A stretch of 64,000 bases of DNA from JAHEFT01 sp963700705 (GTDB lineage Bacteria; Pseudomonadota; Gammaproteobacteria; Xanthomonadales; SZUA-36): the NCBI GenBank assembly GCA_963700705.1, contig CAVOYQ010000021.1, forward strand, positions 62,001-126,000, in the 5' to 3' direction. Numbering within the stretch: the stretch's first letter is position 1; each line of letters starts with the position of its first letter. A program made the translations under genes and the position numbers. This document shows positions 45,798-56,249 of the stretch, in pieces. Below the pieces are notes generated by a model. The model ran no database searches and was not told where the DNA came from. It saw only the letters and a program-made list of their open reading frames with translations.

Positions 45798-48700
45798 TCA
45801 ATCCCCCAGTTTATTGCGTTGCCACAACAAAAATACGGCGGGAATCAGCGCCAGGGTCAGGACCGTCACGCTGATCATCCCGCCAACCATCGGCGCTGCG
45901 ATCCGCCGCATGACTTCCGATCCTGTACCACTGCCGAGCATGATCGGCAGCAGGCCGGCGGTGATCGCGGATACGGTCATCATGATGGGCCGCACACGTT
46001 TGAGAACACCGTTGGTGACGGCGGTGACAAGATCGTCGGAATTGAGTGCACGGTTCTCTCTGCTGGCCTTGACCTGCTCCGTTGCCAGGGCCTGTTTGAG
46101 ATAAACAAGCTTGACGACACCAATTTCAACCGCAACGCCGGCCAGCGCAATGAAACCCACCCCAACGGCAACCGACATGTGATAGCCCAACAGGTAGAGC
46201 AGCCAATAACCGCCAATAAGCGCCGTGGGCAGTGTGCCCAGGATGATGAGCACTTCCACCATGTTCCGGAAATTGAGATACAGCAACAGAATGATGATGA
46301 CGATTGTGACTGGAACGACGATCGTAAGCCGCTCCCTGGCCCTTTCCATGTATTGATACTGCCCGGCCCAGTTCAGTGAGTACCCCGCCGGAAGCTCAAC
46401 CTGCTCCGAAACAACCGCCTTGGCTGCGGTCACGTACGTCCCCAGGTCCACATCTTCTATGTCAACGAAAATCCAGCCGTTCAGCCGCGCGTTTTCACTT
46501 TTGATCATTGGAGGGCCGTCTTCAACACGGATGTCGGCTACGGCCGAAAGTGGAATCTGTTGGCCGGTGGGTGTCACGACAGCCAGTTCCTTCAGCTTTT
46601 CAACCGAGTCGCGGTAGCCTTGCGGGTAGCGCAAATTGACCGGGTAGCGTTCGAGCCCCTCAACCGTTTCTGTAACGTTCATTCCCCCTATGGCGGTTCG
46701 CACGACATCCTGCACATCATCAATATTCAGTCCGTAGCGGGAAGCCTGGTTACGCAATATGTCCACCGTGACATAGCGACCACCCGCCACCCTCTCGGAG
46801 AACGCCGATGCAGTGCCCGGAACCGTTTTCAGTACCGCTTCGATATCCTCGCCGATCTGCTGGATCACGGCCAGATCCGGTCCGGCCACCTTGATCCCGA
46901 CCGGGGTTTTGATCCCGGTCGCCAACATGTCGATCCGGGTCTTGATCGGCCAGACCCAGGCGTTTGTGAGCCCGGGAAACTGTACCCGTTGATTGAGTTC
47001 CTTCTTGATGTCTTCAATATCGTATCCTTCCCGCCACTCCTCCTGCGGTTTTAGCTGGATCACCGTTTCCAGCATGGTCAGGGGCGCCGGGTCAGTTGCA
47101 GTTTCCGCCCTGCCGATTTTCCCGAACACCGTTTTGACCTCGGGAACCGAACGAATCAGTTTGTCGGTTTGCTGCAGCAACTCCTGGGCTTTACCGGTAG
47201 AAATACCGGGAAACGTCGTGGGCATGTACATCAGATCGCCCTCATTCAGATCCGGCATGAATTCAGAGCCGAGCTTGTTGGCCGGCCAGAATCCGACAAC
47301 AACGAGTAAGCTGGTAAGAACAACCACGCGCCACGGGTGCCGGGTTACCTGGCCGATCAATGGCCGGTACGCCCAGATCAGGAAGCGATTAATCGGGTTC
47401 TTGTGTTCCGGGATAATCTTTCCGCGAATGAAATACCCCATCAATACAGGAACCAGTGTTATGGACAATCCGGCAGCTGCCGCCATCGAGTAGGTTTTGG
47501 TGAAAGCCAGTGGCGCAAAAAGCCGCCCTTCCTGGGCCTGCAGTGTGAATACCGGAAGGAAACTCAGGGTAATGATCATCAGCGAGAAGAAAAGTGGCGG
47601 ACCGACTTCAACCGCCGCATCGGTCACCGTTGACCAGTGCGTTTTCGGATCGTATTGCTCGATCCTCCATTTTCCGGTGAACGGTCTCGATCATCACGAT
47701 CGCCGCATCGACCATGGCTCCGATCGCAATGGCAATGCCGCCCAGGGACATGATGTTGGCGTTGAGACCCTGGGCGTGCATTACCAGGAACGCTGCAAGA
47801 ATGCCCAAGCGGCAAGCTGAGAATGACCACCAGTGAGGACCGCAGGTGAAACAGGAACACCAGGCACACCAGGGCGACCACCACGAATTCTTCAACCAGC
47901 TTGTGCTGAAGGGTTTTAACGGCCCGTGCCAATCAGGGAGGAACGGTCGTAGGTCTCGACGATCTCGACACCCTCCGGCAGGCTTTTTTGCAGCTCAGCC
48001 AGCTTTGCCTTAACCCCTGCAATGGTCTTGCGGGCGTTCTCACCGAACCGCATCACGATGATGCCGCCGACTACCTCCCCCTCGCCGTTGAGCTCGGCTA
48101 TTCCCCGGCGCATTTGCGGTCCGAGCCGGATATCGGCCACGTCCTCCAGTCGAATCGGTGTGCCGGTGGCATTCATTCCCAGCGGGATCGCACCCAGGTC
48201 CTCCATGGATTTCAGGTAACCGGTCGCGCGGATCATGTATTCCGCCTCACCCATTTCGATGACCGAACCACCCACTTCCCTGTTGCCCCGCTGGATGGCA
48301 TCACGGACTTTTGTCAGTGGAAGGTCATACGCCCTGAGTGCGTCAGGGTTTACCACTACCTGGTATTGCTTGACCATGCCGCCAACCGTTGCAACTTCGG
48401 CACACCCCGTGAACCGTTTGCAGTTCAAATTTCAGGAACCAGTCCTGGAGGGATCTCAGCTGCGCCAGGTCATGCTTACCGGTGCGGTCCTGCAGCGCGT
48501 ACTCGTAGATCCAGCCCACACCGGTGGCATCCGGACCCAGCGCCGGCTTGGCGGAAGGCGGCAATTGCCCTGACACCTGGTTCAGGTATTCAAGAACCCG
48601 GGAACGCGCCCAGTAGAGATCGGTGCCGTCCTCGAAAATGACGTAGACATAGGAATCACCAAAGAACGAATAGCCACGGACGGTCAAGGCCCCGGGCACG

Positions 48701-48924
48701 GAAAGCATCGCCGTGGTCAGGGGATAGGTCACCTGGTCTTCCACGACCTGCGGCGCCTGCCCCGGGTATGGCGTCTTGATAATGACCTGCACATCGGAAA
48801 GGTCGGGGATGGCGTCAACCGGGATATTGATCATCACGTAAGTTCCGCTGACAGCCAGGATCAGGCTCATCAGTACGACCAGGAACCGGTTGGAAACCGA
48901 CCAGCGAATGATGGACTCAATCAT
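45798..48924 (-). CDS. cusA: CusA/CzcA heavy-metal RND efflux pump, four frameshifts
   Basis: The inner membrane pump of a tripartite metal efflux system, about 1040 residues when repaired. It has an N-terminal helix (NRFLVVLMSLILAVSGTYVM), PVDAIPDLSDVQVIIKTPYP and YDRSSLI. It also has the proton-relay helix SLGGIAIAIGAMVDAAIVMI with the conserved Asp, the porter domains (NEGDLMYMPTTFPGIS, RTRIDMLATGIKTPVGIKV) and a C-terminal bundle. Each of four breaks (near 48405, 47930, 47808 and 47635) is repaired by removing one base, for example in a GGG at 47808. The CusF-like domains of the adjacent CusB and the Met motifs favour Cu(I)/Ag(I). The start overlaps the CusB stop by eight bases. Confidence 0.85.
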
Positions 48925-50734
48925 GGTTGTGATCCCCGGAACCGGCCGGGTTACCCATGACGTGAATCTGGTCGATCAGCCACCCGTCACCGGGTGTTTC
49001 GACCATCGAGAAATGGATGTCCTGGCCTGCTTCGATTGCGTCCAGCGCAACGGATGGGTCCACGGAAAAATTCATGGTCATGGCTGGCCATTTCAATTCC
49101 GCGATGGCCTCATGTTCCAGTTTGATCTGGTGGCTGCCAGGATCAACGCCGCGCACGACTGCCCGGCAGCGATGCGCCTTTTCTCATTTGCCGGGGTGTC
49201 CGATCCCTCATTAACTGCAGCGGAATCCTGACTTGTCCGGGCCTGGGGCGATTGAGCCGATTCATCTTCTCCGGAAATGATTTGTTCTATCACGTACTCG
49301 CCAGCGTGTTCCTGCACCAGGGCGAACTGGATGTTCTGCCCGGCTTTGACCCGGCTGAGGTCTACTGCCGGCCGGACATCGAACACCATGGTCATGCTGG
49401 GCCAGCCCAGCACGTCGATCGGGCCATGCGAAACTCGCAGCCGCCGGTTCTCCGGGTCAACTCCGTCGACCCAGCCGCTGGCAAAAACGGATCCCAATTC
49501 CCGTTGTTCCGGTAACGGCTCAACCGACTCCAAGCCGCTGGATACTGCCCGCCAGGCTGGCTTCCGAGTCGATCAGGAACTGCGCCTGAGGTGACGACTT
49601 CGTCACCTTCGGATATGCCGGCGAGGATTTCCACGTATTCACCGCTTTCCAGTCCGGTCATCACTTCATGGACATGAAACTTTCCATCACCCACTGCAAC
49701 CACCACGCGATCCCTGCCGGGCGCCGGTATCAACGCCTCCCGTGGAATGCTCAACGCATTGGGTTTCAGGCGGCCATAGATGGACACCCGCGCGTACATG
49801 TTCGGCTTAAGGCGATCGTCGGGATTGTCGAACCTCAATCGCACCTTGAGCGTGCGGGTTACCGGGTCCAATACCGGGTAGACGTAGTCAACCTGGCCGC
49901 TGAATACAACGCCCGGCATGTAATCCAGCGTGGCTTCGGCTGCCTGGCCCGCAGCAACCCAGTCTGCCTGTGATTCGAATACTTCGGCCTGCAGCCAGAC
50001 ACTGGATAAATCCGCAAGGCTCATGATCGTGGTGTTCGGTTGAATGAACATCCCGTCCCGGACACTCAGGGACGAGACGATGCCATCCTGCGGGGCGACG
50101 ATCCGGATGTTTTCTGAAGCCGTGCCTCTTTCAGCCAGCAGTTTGAGCTCAGAAGGGATCATGCCCAGGGCCCCGAGTTTTTCGTCAGCGCCTTTCAACA
50201 AGCGGTTTTCACCGCGCTGTAACGCCTGCAGGTATTCCTTTTGAGCGTTAACCAGTTCGGGGGAATAGAGTTCAAACAGCAGGTCCCCTTTTGCGACCTG
50301 CTCGCCTTCGGAAATTGACCTGCAGGTTCGAAATCCAGCCCTGCACCCGTGGTGCTGATATAGCTGATCCGCGTTTCGTCGAATCCGACATAACCGGTCG
50401 CCTCGATACGCCGCCAGAGGGGCCGGACCTTGGCTTTTTCTGTTCGCACGCCAAGGTTGTTTTCAACTGCAGCCGAGATCGTCACGGCATCACCGTCTGC
50501 CGCTTCATCGGCATAAACCGGCACCAGGTCCATGCCCATCGGGGATTTTCCAGGCTTGTCTCTTTTGAAATTCGGGTCCATCGGTGCAACCCAGTAGAGG
50601 ATCTCCTTTTCCGGTTCCGCGGCGGCGGTTTCCTCAGCCGGACCGGGCGATGGGCCAACCAGTCGTGGCCCCACGGTGACGCCCACTGCAAAAGCCGCAA
50701 GGATCAGTACCAGAATTACGATTTTTTTGCTCAT
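48917..50734 (-). CDS. cusB: CusB-type membrane fusion protein with two fused CusF-like copper domains, frameshifted
   Basis: An N-terminal helix is followed by a YHS-like metal segment (EILYWVAPMDPNFKRDKPGK, SPMGMDLVPVY), the barrel/lipoyl/hairpin parts (ELYSPELVNAQKEYLQALQR, VAPQDGIVSSLSVRDGMFIQ) and the membrane-proximal domain. Two tandem CusF-like OB domains follow: GWVDGVDPENRRLRVSHGPI with LGWPSMTMVF, and VRGVDPGSHQIKLEHEAIAE with LKWPAMTMNF. Each has the His, Trp and Met-x-Met ligands that bind Cu(I) in CusF. About six one-base corrections are needed (around 50330, 50305, 49590, 49530 and 49170). AAGGAGA lies before ATG 50734, three bases after the outer membrane gene. Confidence 0.82.
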
Positions 50735-50736
50735 GG

Positions 50737-52011
50737 TTATTCTCCTTCCAGGTACAGCAAGCGCGCTTCGGTCTTTCGAACTTCGGCCAGTAAACGGGCA
50801 TGCTCCAACTGCAAATCAAATTCAGTGATGCGTGTCCGCAACAGGGTGGTCAGGTCCTCGAGCGAGGACTGGTAGGCGCCGAATGAAGCTTCGGAACTGA
50901 ATGCGGCTTCCGGCAACAGGGAGTTTTCGAACAACTCGATGCGTTGCTGCTGCCGCTGCCAGGTGACGAGATTGAAATCGACTTCACTGCGCATGCGCCG
51001 GAGCAGGTCATCGCGTGAATACAGGGCCGCAGAGGATTCGGCGATCTGTGACGCCAACACCCGGTCCTGGCGGTTTTTGGTAAACAGCGGAATGTCCATC
51101 ACCACCATCGCGCTCAGCATATCGCTCCTTGGAGTCCCATCCGGATTGAACCCTCCACGCCCTCCGTAAGTAACATCCAGCGCAAATTCCGGCTTGTATT
51201 TCTGCCGCGCGAGTTCAACCCCGGTTTCCGCAGCGGAAATGTTCCTTTGCAGCGCCTGCACACGCGGATGGTCCATCAGTCGTTCCTTGATCAGGTCCGC
51301 GGACGTCTGGGGATTGAGTTGGGGCCAGGTCTGATCGAGATCCTGCCAGGCCGCCTCACCGATCCACGTGCTCAGGCGCGCACGCGCCTGCTCTTCGTCC
51401 TGGGCAATCCGCTCTGCGCGGTCTTTGACTTTCGCCAGTTCAACGGCGGCCTGGAGCACGGCCTGCTGCTGCACCCGGCCGGTGGCGTAATAGTCCTGCG
51501 TGATATCCGCCACATCGGTAAAGGCGGTTATGGCGTCCGCGTTAATGCGTGCCAGGTACTGCTGCTTGGCGACTTCAAAATACCCTTCGCGCACGGCCAG
51601 CAGAATTTGCAATTCCTGGTCACGGGCCATTTCACCCAGGCCCTGGGACCTGAACCCGATTTGCTCCGAAGATAGTTCCCGGGTCTTTCCCCGCGGAAAC
51701 TTCTGGATCAACCCGACCTGCACCTGGGTCATCGCTTCCTGGCCAAGGTTGAACGTATTCATGGGCAAGTTCATCAGCCCCATTTTCAACAGGGGATCCG
51801 GCAACTGCTCAGCGGCAACTGACATTTCTTCCAGGGCCTGCTGATTGGCCTGGACCGACCGGACACCGGGGTCCGAGGACAGCGCCAGTTGTTCGGCGAG
51901 CTCCAGGCTCAACGGGGAGGCTGCAACACCTGAATGAATGACGATCCCGGCGAGTACCGCGAACAGAACGCGGCACCGCCCGATCCTGATGCTCCTGTGC
52001 ATCGAAACCAT
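50737..52011 (-). CDS. TolC/CusC-like outer membrane efflux protein
   Basis: The 424-residue exported protein has a signal peptide (VLFAVLAGIVIHSGVAASPL) and two OEP repeats: LAEQLALSSDPGVRSVQANQ with LPDPLLKMGLMNLPMN, and later VQALQRNISAAETGVELARQ with YKPEFALDVTYGGRGGF. The helical barrel is Gln/Ala-rich. The motif LPDP-LKMGLMNLPM is typical of metal-efflux OEPs. ATG 52011 has GGAGAAAG upstream. It is first in the order outer membrane protein, CusB, CusA, and is intact. Confidence 0.86.
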   Translation of the reverse strand: MVSMHRSIRIGRCRVLFAVLAGIVIHSGVAASPLSLELAEQLALSSDPGVRSVQANQQALEEMSVAAEQLPDPLLKMGLMNLPMNTFNLGQEAMTQVQVGLIQKFPRGKTRELSSEQIGFRSQGLGEMARDQELQILLAVREGYFEVAKQQYLARINADAITAFTDVADITQDYYATGRVQQQAVLQAAVELAKVKDRAERIAQDEEQARARLSTWIGEAAWQDLDQTWPQLNPQTSADLIKERLMDHPRVQALQRNISAAETGVELARQKYKPEFALDVTYGGRGGFNPDGTPRSDMLSAMVVMDIPLFTKNRQDRVLASQIAESSAALYSRDDLLRRMRSEVDFNLVTWQRQQQRIELFENSLLPEAAFSSEASFGAYQSSLEDLTTLLRTRITEFDLQLEHARLLAEVRKTEARLLYLEGE

Positions 52012-52109
52012 GACTTTCTCCAATAACCTGCTAACGCCAGATGGCGTTTTCCAAAACTAAAACTACGCGTGGCCGGGATCAGGCGAACCGACCCCGGGTT
52101 CTGTTCAGG

Positions 52110-52446
52110 TCAGGAGATTGGAGGGCGGAACGGGGGTGAGGAATGACTGGGCAAAACCAGGCCGGAAGAAAAATCCATGGAGTAAATCCGCTCCCAGGTT
52201 GGAACGAATTTCATGACGTGGGGTAAAGCGGTTGCATGAACGAAACAAGAACCGCAGTTCATGCCGCTGTCGCACCCCTCCGGGGAATCCGTGCGGTCCG
52301 GATCGCAGCAGTCGTGATTGCCGTGTTCGGATTTATCCATGTGGTGCATGTTTTGACTGATTTTTTCCCATGTCCATGTCACAGAACCCGGCCTGCAGAG
52401 GCGGGGCGCTGATCGCGAGAACCAGGATGAAAATCAGCACTTTCAT
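52110..52446 (-). CDS. Small secreted Cys/His-rich protein, CopL-like, one frameshift
   Basis: ATG 52446 starts a signal peptide (MKVLIFILVLAISAPPLQAG), then CDMDMGK. One extra A in the A-run near 52372 breaks the join to ISQNMHHMDKSEHGNHDCCD. The mature part is rich in candidate metal ligands (HHMDKSEHGNHDCC, CDSGMNCGSCFVHATALP) and ends in SHSSPPFRPPIS, the C-terminal pattern seen in CopL/DUF2946-like proteins next to copper-resistance genes. It is about 111 residues long and lies about 100 bases upstream of the efflux operon in the same direction. Periplasmic copper binding or regulation is inferred. Confidence 0.7.
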
Positions 52447-52517
52447 AGTCACAACATAATCCAAAACCACGTCTATTACCAACGTTAGGACCAAAATCAC
52501 TTACCGCAGTTCAATTT

Positions 52518-53775
52518 TTAACCCAACAACCCCAGGGATAACCAGGGCCAGAACGTGATAATCACGACCGAGATCATCAGGATCAGGAAAAATGGCAGGG
52601 TCGACAGATACAGCTCGATGATCGGGCGTTCAAAGCGGTAACTGGCGATGAACAGGTTGAGGCCGACCGGCGGCGTGATGTAGCCCAGTTGCATGGTCGC
52701 CAGGAAAACGATGCCCAGTTGCACCGGGTGCACGCCAAACTGGATCGCCACCGGCAAAATCAGCGGCACCACCAGCACGATGGCGGAAAAAATATCCAGG
52801 ATCGCGCCGAGCACCAGCAGGAAAGCCAACAGCAACAACAGGAAAGTCAGCTGACTGGTGACCATCAGGCTGACGTATTCGAGCAGTTTCTGCGGCACGC
52901 CGGCATCGATCATGTAGTTGGTCGATGCCAGTGACATGCCGAGAATGACCAGGATGCCACCCACCAGCACCATCGATTCGCGCATGATGGCGGGCAGTTT
53001 TCGCAACGGGATCTCGCGCAAAATAAAGACATCAACGACCAACACGTACAACGCGGTCACCGCGGCCGCTTCCGAGATGGCGAAGTAGCCGCTGTAAATT
53101 CCACCCAGAACCACGACCGGAAGCGGGATTTCCCAGGCGGCTTCCCGGATCGCCGCCCGGACCTCCTGCCAGGAAAAATCGGCCAGCGGGACGCGCAGGG
53201 CGCGGTTTTTCCAGACGCTGTAACCGGACAGCATCATCAGCATCAGCAGGCCCGGCATCACGCCGGCCAGGAACAGGTCCTCCACCGAAACTTCGGCGAC
53301 GATCCCGTACAGAATCAACGGCAACGACGGGGCAAACAGCAAACCCAGGCTGCCGGCGGAAGTGATCAGACCCAGGTTGAATTTTTCCGGGTAGCCGGCC
53401 TGCTGCAAGGCGGGGAACAGCAAAGCACCCAGCGCGATGATGGTAACGCCGGAAGCCCCGGTGAACGCGGTGAAAAACGCGCAGGCTGCCAGCGACACGA
53501 TGGCCAGCCCGGCCGGCATCCAGCCCAGCAATGCCTGGGTCAGCCGGACCAGGCGCCGGGGCGCGCCGCTCTCGCTGAGCAGGTAGCCGGCAAAGGTAAA
53601 CAGCGGAATCGCCAGCAGGATCGGCATTTCGGCGATGCCGTAAAATTCGATGACGATGGCCTGCAGGTCAATCCCTTCGCGGGTATAATCCACCCATCGC
53701 GCTGGCGGCAATCACCGCGAACAGCGGCGCGCCGAGCAGGGCAAGCAAAACCAGGACCAGGCCGAGCGCGATCAT
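52518..53775 (-). CDS. dctM: TRAP transporter large permease DctM, one frameshift
   Basis: The 12-helix permease starts MIALGLVLVLLALLGAPLFA at ATG 53775. One extra G near 53695 (GATGGGTGG) breaks the join to DYTREGIDLQAIVIEFYG. The remaining frame has TRAP-M blocks LAIPLFTFAGYLLSESGAPR, ACAFFTAFTGASGVTIIALG, SAGSLGLLFAPSLPLILYGI and QLGYITPPVGLNLFIASYRF. Repaired length is about 418 residues. Its start overlaps the DctQ stop by one base, so translation is coupled. It carries organic acid import driven by sodium together with DctP and DctQ. Confidence 0.9.
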
Positions 53776-54281
53776 CAGGCAGACCGGCCTTTTGCCAACC
53801 GCATCAGGCTTTGGATAACGAACAGGGAATAACGGTAACAGATGAGTCCAAAACCGACCGGCAGAATCAGTTGCGGCAACCAGGCCGGTACACCGCCCAT
53901 CAACAGGTCGCCGAACTCCCGCGAGGTTTGCACAAACAGCACGCTGTGCCAGGTGACGATCCCGCAGATGCCCGCGGTGAACGCGTTAATCACGATTTTC
54001 GACAGGATTTTGACTTTGTCCGGCAAAAACCGGTCCAGCACGGCGACGTTGATGTGCCGGTCACCACGGCTGGCGGCAACCGCGCCGGCCAGCGCAATCC
54101 AGAGCACCAGCATGCGCAGCACTTCGTCGCTCCAGATGAAGCCGAAATTGAACACGTTCCGCATGATGATCTGGGCGGCCGCCAGCAGGATCATTCCACC
54201 CAGGATGATGACAAGCACGGCGTCCTCGCCCACACGGCCGATCTTCTCCAGGCGTGAAAATGTGTCTTCAGTTCGACTCAA
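53775..54281 (-). CDS. dctQ: TRAP transporter small permease DctQ
   Basis: The 168-residue product has four membrane helices, the TRAP-Q signature NFGFIWSDEVLRMLVLWIAL and GAVAASRGDRHINVAVLDRF. Its TTG start overlaps the DctP stop (TTGA), and its own stop overlaps the DctM start. Confidence 0.92.
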   Translation of the reverse strand: MSRTEDTFSRLEKIGRVGEDAVLVIILGGMILLAAAQIIMRNVFNFGFIWSDEVLRMLVLWIALAGAVAASRGDRHINVAVLDRFLPDKVKILSKIVINAFTAGICGIVTWHSVLFVQTSREFGDLLMGGVPAWLPQLILPVGFGLICYRYSLFVIQSLMRLAKGRSA

Positions 54282-55298
54282 GGCGATGCGGCCGCCGCAC
54301 TTTCCCGGTATTCGCGGATCAACGACTGCATCCGGTCCAGCAGGGCCGGGTCGAAAGCCCCCTCCATGGCCAGGCTACGGTTCGACGCATCAACGATTCC
54401 CCGCCACTGGCTGACATCGGCGGCGTCGGGAACAACCATCTGGAGACCATTCTCCAGCAGGGCCTGCAATGCCTTGTTATTCTCGGTCACCCCGTTCTGA
54501 TCAAACTTGCGGTAAATCCCTTCCATGACCTCGCGCACAATCGACTGGTCTTGTGCCGACAATTTGGCAAAAGCCTTGCTGTCGATCAGCATCGCAGCAT
54601 AGACATAGGCAATCGGGAGTTCCGTGACGTACTTGAGCCGGGTGTGCCATTGAAACACCACCGCTCCGACCGGCGGCACGGTCACGCTGTCGAGCAGATC
54701 GGTTTGCAGGCCGGTCATCACGTCGGTCACCGGCATCACGACGGGAGCGACCCCGAGCGCGCGAAGGGCTGCAAAGCCGGTGGGGTCGCCTTCGGGTATC
54801 CATACTTTCTGGCCTTTCAGTTCGTCCAGGGTCTGCAACGGCTTGTTGGACATCATGTAAGCGAATCCGGCTCCGGCAAAACCAAAATTGACGTAGCCGG
54901 CCTCTTCCAGCCGCTCCCGGATGACGTCTGTCCATCTGCTTGCGCACGTAACGCGCTTCTTCAATGGAATTGAACACCATCGGCATGGAAAAAAGGTCCG
55001 CATCCCGCTGGAACATATTCATCGCGCCGGAAGTGAACGCCCCGCCCTGCAACTGACCGGTGCGCATTTTTCGCTGCACCTGCTTGTCGTTCCCCTGCAC
55101 GCCACCGCCGTAAAATTTGAATTTCACCCGGCCCTGGGTCTGCTTGTCGATCACCTCCGCGCCGCGCTTCATGTCGTTCATCCAGGAGGAACCTTCCGGC
55201 GCAATGGTCGCAATTTTGAGGGTCTGGGCAAAAGCCAGCGGACTGGCTGAAACCAGCAGCAAAAAGGCAAGAAGTCTGCCTGTGGTCAAACATTTCAT
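54278..55298 (-). CDS. dctP: TRAP transporter substrate-binding protein DctP, one frameshift
   Basis: The periplasmic binding protein has a signal peptide (LLAFLLLVSASPLAFAQ), then TLKIATIAPEGSSWMNDMKR, VKFKFYGGGVQGNDKQVQRK and, after a one-base insertion near 54930, DVIRERLEEAGYVNFGFAGA, GQKVWIPEGDPTGFAALRAL and VTELPIAYVYAAMLIDSKAF. Repaired length is about 339 residues. The sequence belongs to the DctP group that associates with TatT. The ligand is unknown, since the DctP arginine that binds carboxylates cannot be assigned safely here. Confidence 0.9.
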
Positions 55299-55315
55299 GA
55301 GTTCTATATATCCTT

Positions 55316-56174
55316 CTAAAAGTAATCGTCAGCGCTTTCAAGCAACTCTTCGGCCTGGGCCTGCGCCAGCGTATTGAACAGCGTGTAACCCGGCTGGACC
55401 GGGTCGGCCGTCAGCACTTCCCGCAATAACTGGTCATGCAACTCCCGGTCATACAGGGTCCGGGCATAGTACCGTGCAAAATCCACCAGGATGCTCAGAT
55501 CATAACCTCCGGAAAGAGAGATGGCGCGCTCGTAATGTTCGAGACCTGACTCGAAATCGCCTCCCAGGGCCGGCGGACGTATCGTATCGAGCACCGCCAG
55601 GTAATGTTCGACATTCGCCTGCATGGTAGGTGGCGTCTATCTCCTGTATGCGCCGCAGCGTGGCCTGTGCCTGGGGCAACCTGGCCAGGGCGGACCAATC
55701 ATCGCTGTGCGCCTGGATGTAGGCAATCCAGCTCAGGCCGAAGGTGTAAAGCGCCTCGAGGTCCTTGCGGTCCAGCACGCGCAGCTGGTCAATGAATTCA
55801 TCATAATTCAGATCCCAGATTCCACAGGCGCGTTCTTCAGCGGCGCATAACGCCCTCTGCCCGTAGGACCGGCCGCGCTTGGTCAACTTTCGAGCACGAA
55901 CAGGGTCGTTGACAAACACCACCCCGTAAGCCGAATAAAGCTGGGCGGCGGCATTCAAAGCCGCGACATTTTCCGGCGCACCCTCGACAAAACTATCCAG
56001 CATCAGCAAATAGGCCGGAGCACCGTCCCGCACCAGGGCGGGGTCATCCTGGTTAAGAATGGCCGTATTCAGGTTGCCGGCAAGGCCGCTGCCGGCCGTT
56101 GCCATTACCGATGCACAAGCCGCCGTCATCAAAACGGTCACCAGCAAACCGATCATCTGTAAAGCAGTTTTCAT
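55316..56174 (-). CDS. TatT-like TRAP-associated lipoprotein, one frameshift
   Basis: A lipoprotein signal (LLVTVLMTAACASVMA, lipobox Cys 20) is followed by a TPR-like helical region: LVRDGAPAYLLMLDSFVEGA, NAAAQLYSAYGVVFVNDPVR, RKDLEALYTFGLSWIAYIQA. One extra C near 55623 separates DATY from MQANVEHYLAVLDTIRPPAL; the repaired protein is about 285 residues. TatT forms trimers that dock with the substrate-binding protein in TRAP systems. It is first in the tatT-dctP-dctQ-dctM operon, 17 bases before dctP. Confidence 0.86.
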
Positions 56175-56249
56175 ATCAGGGACTACAATTCATTCAGAGT
56201 CTGTGGATGGTTTTTACGATTTCCGCACAACACGCCGCAGTATCCTCGA

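Noticed and set aside
47600..48440. Programmed ribosomal frameshifting in the efflux pump gene
   Set aside because: Four separate shifts in one conserved gene, without slippery heptamers or conserved structures, and the same error type elsewhere, make sequence error far more likely.
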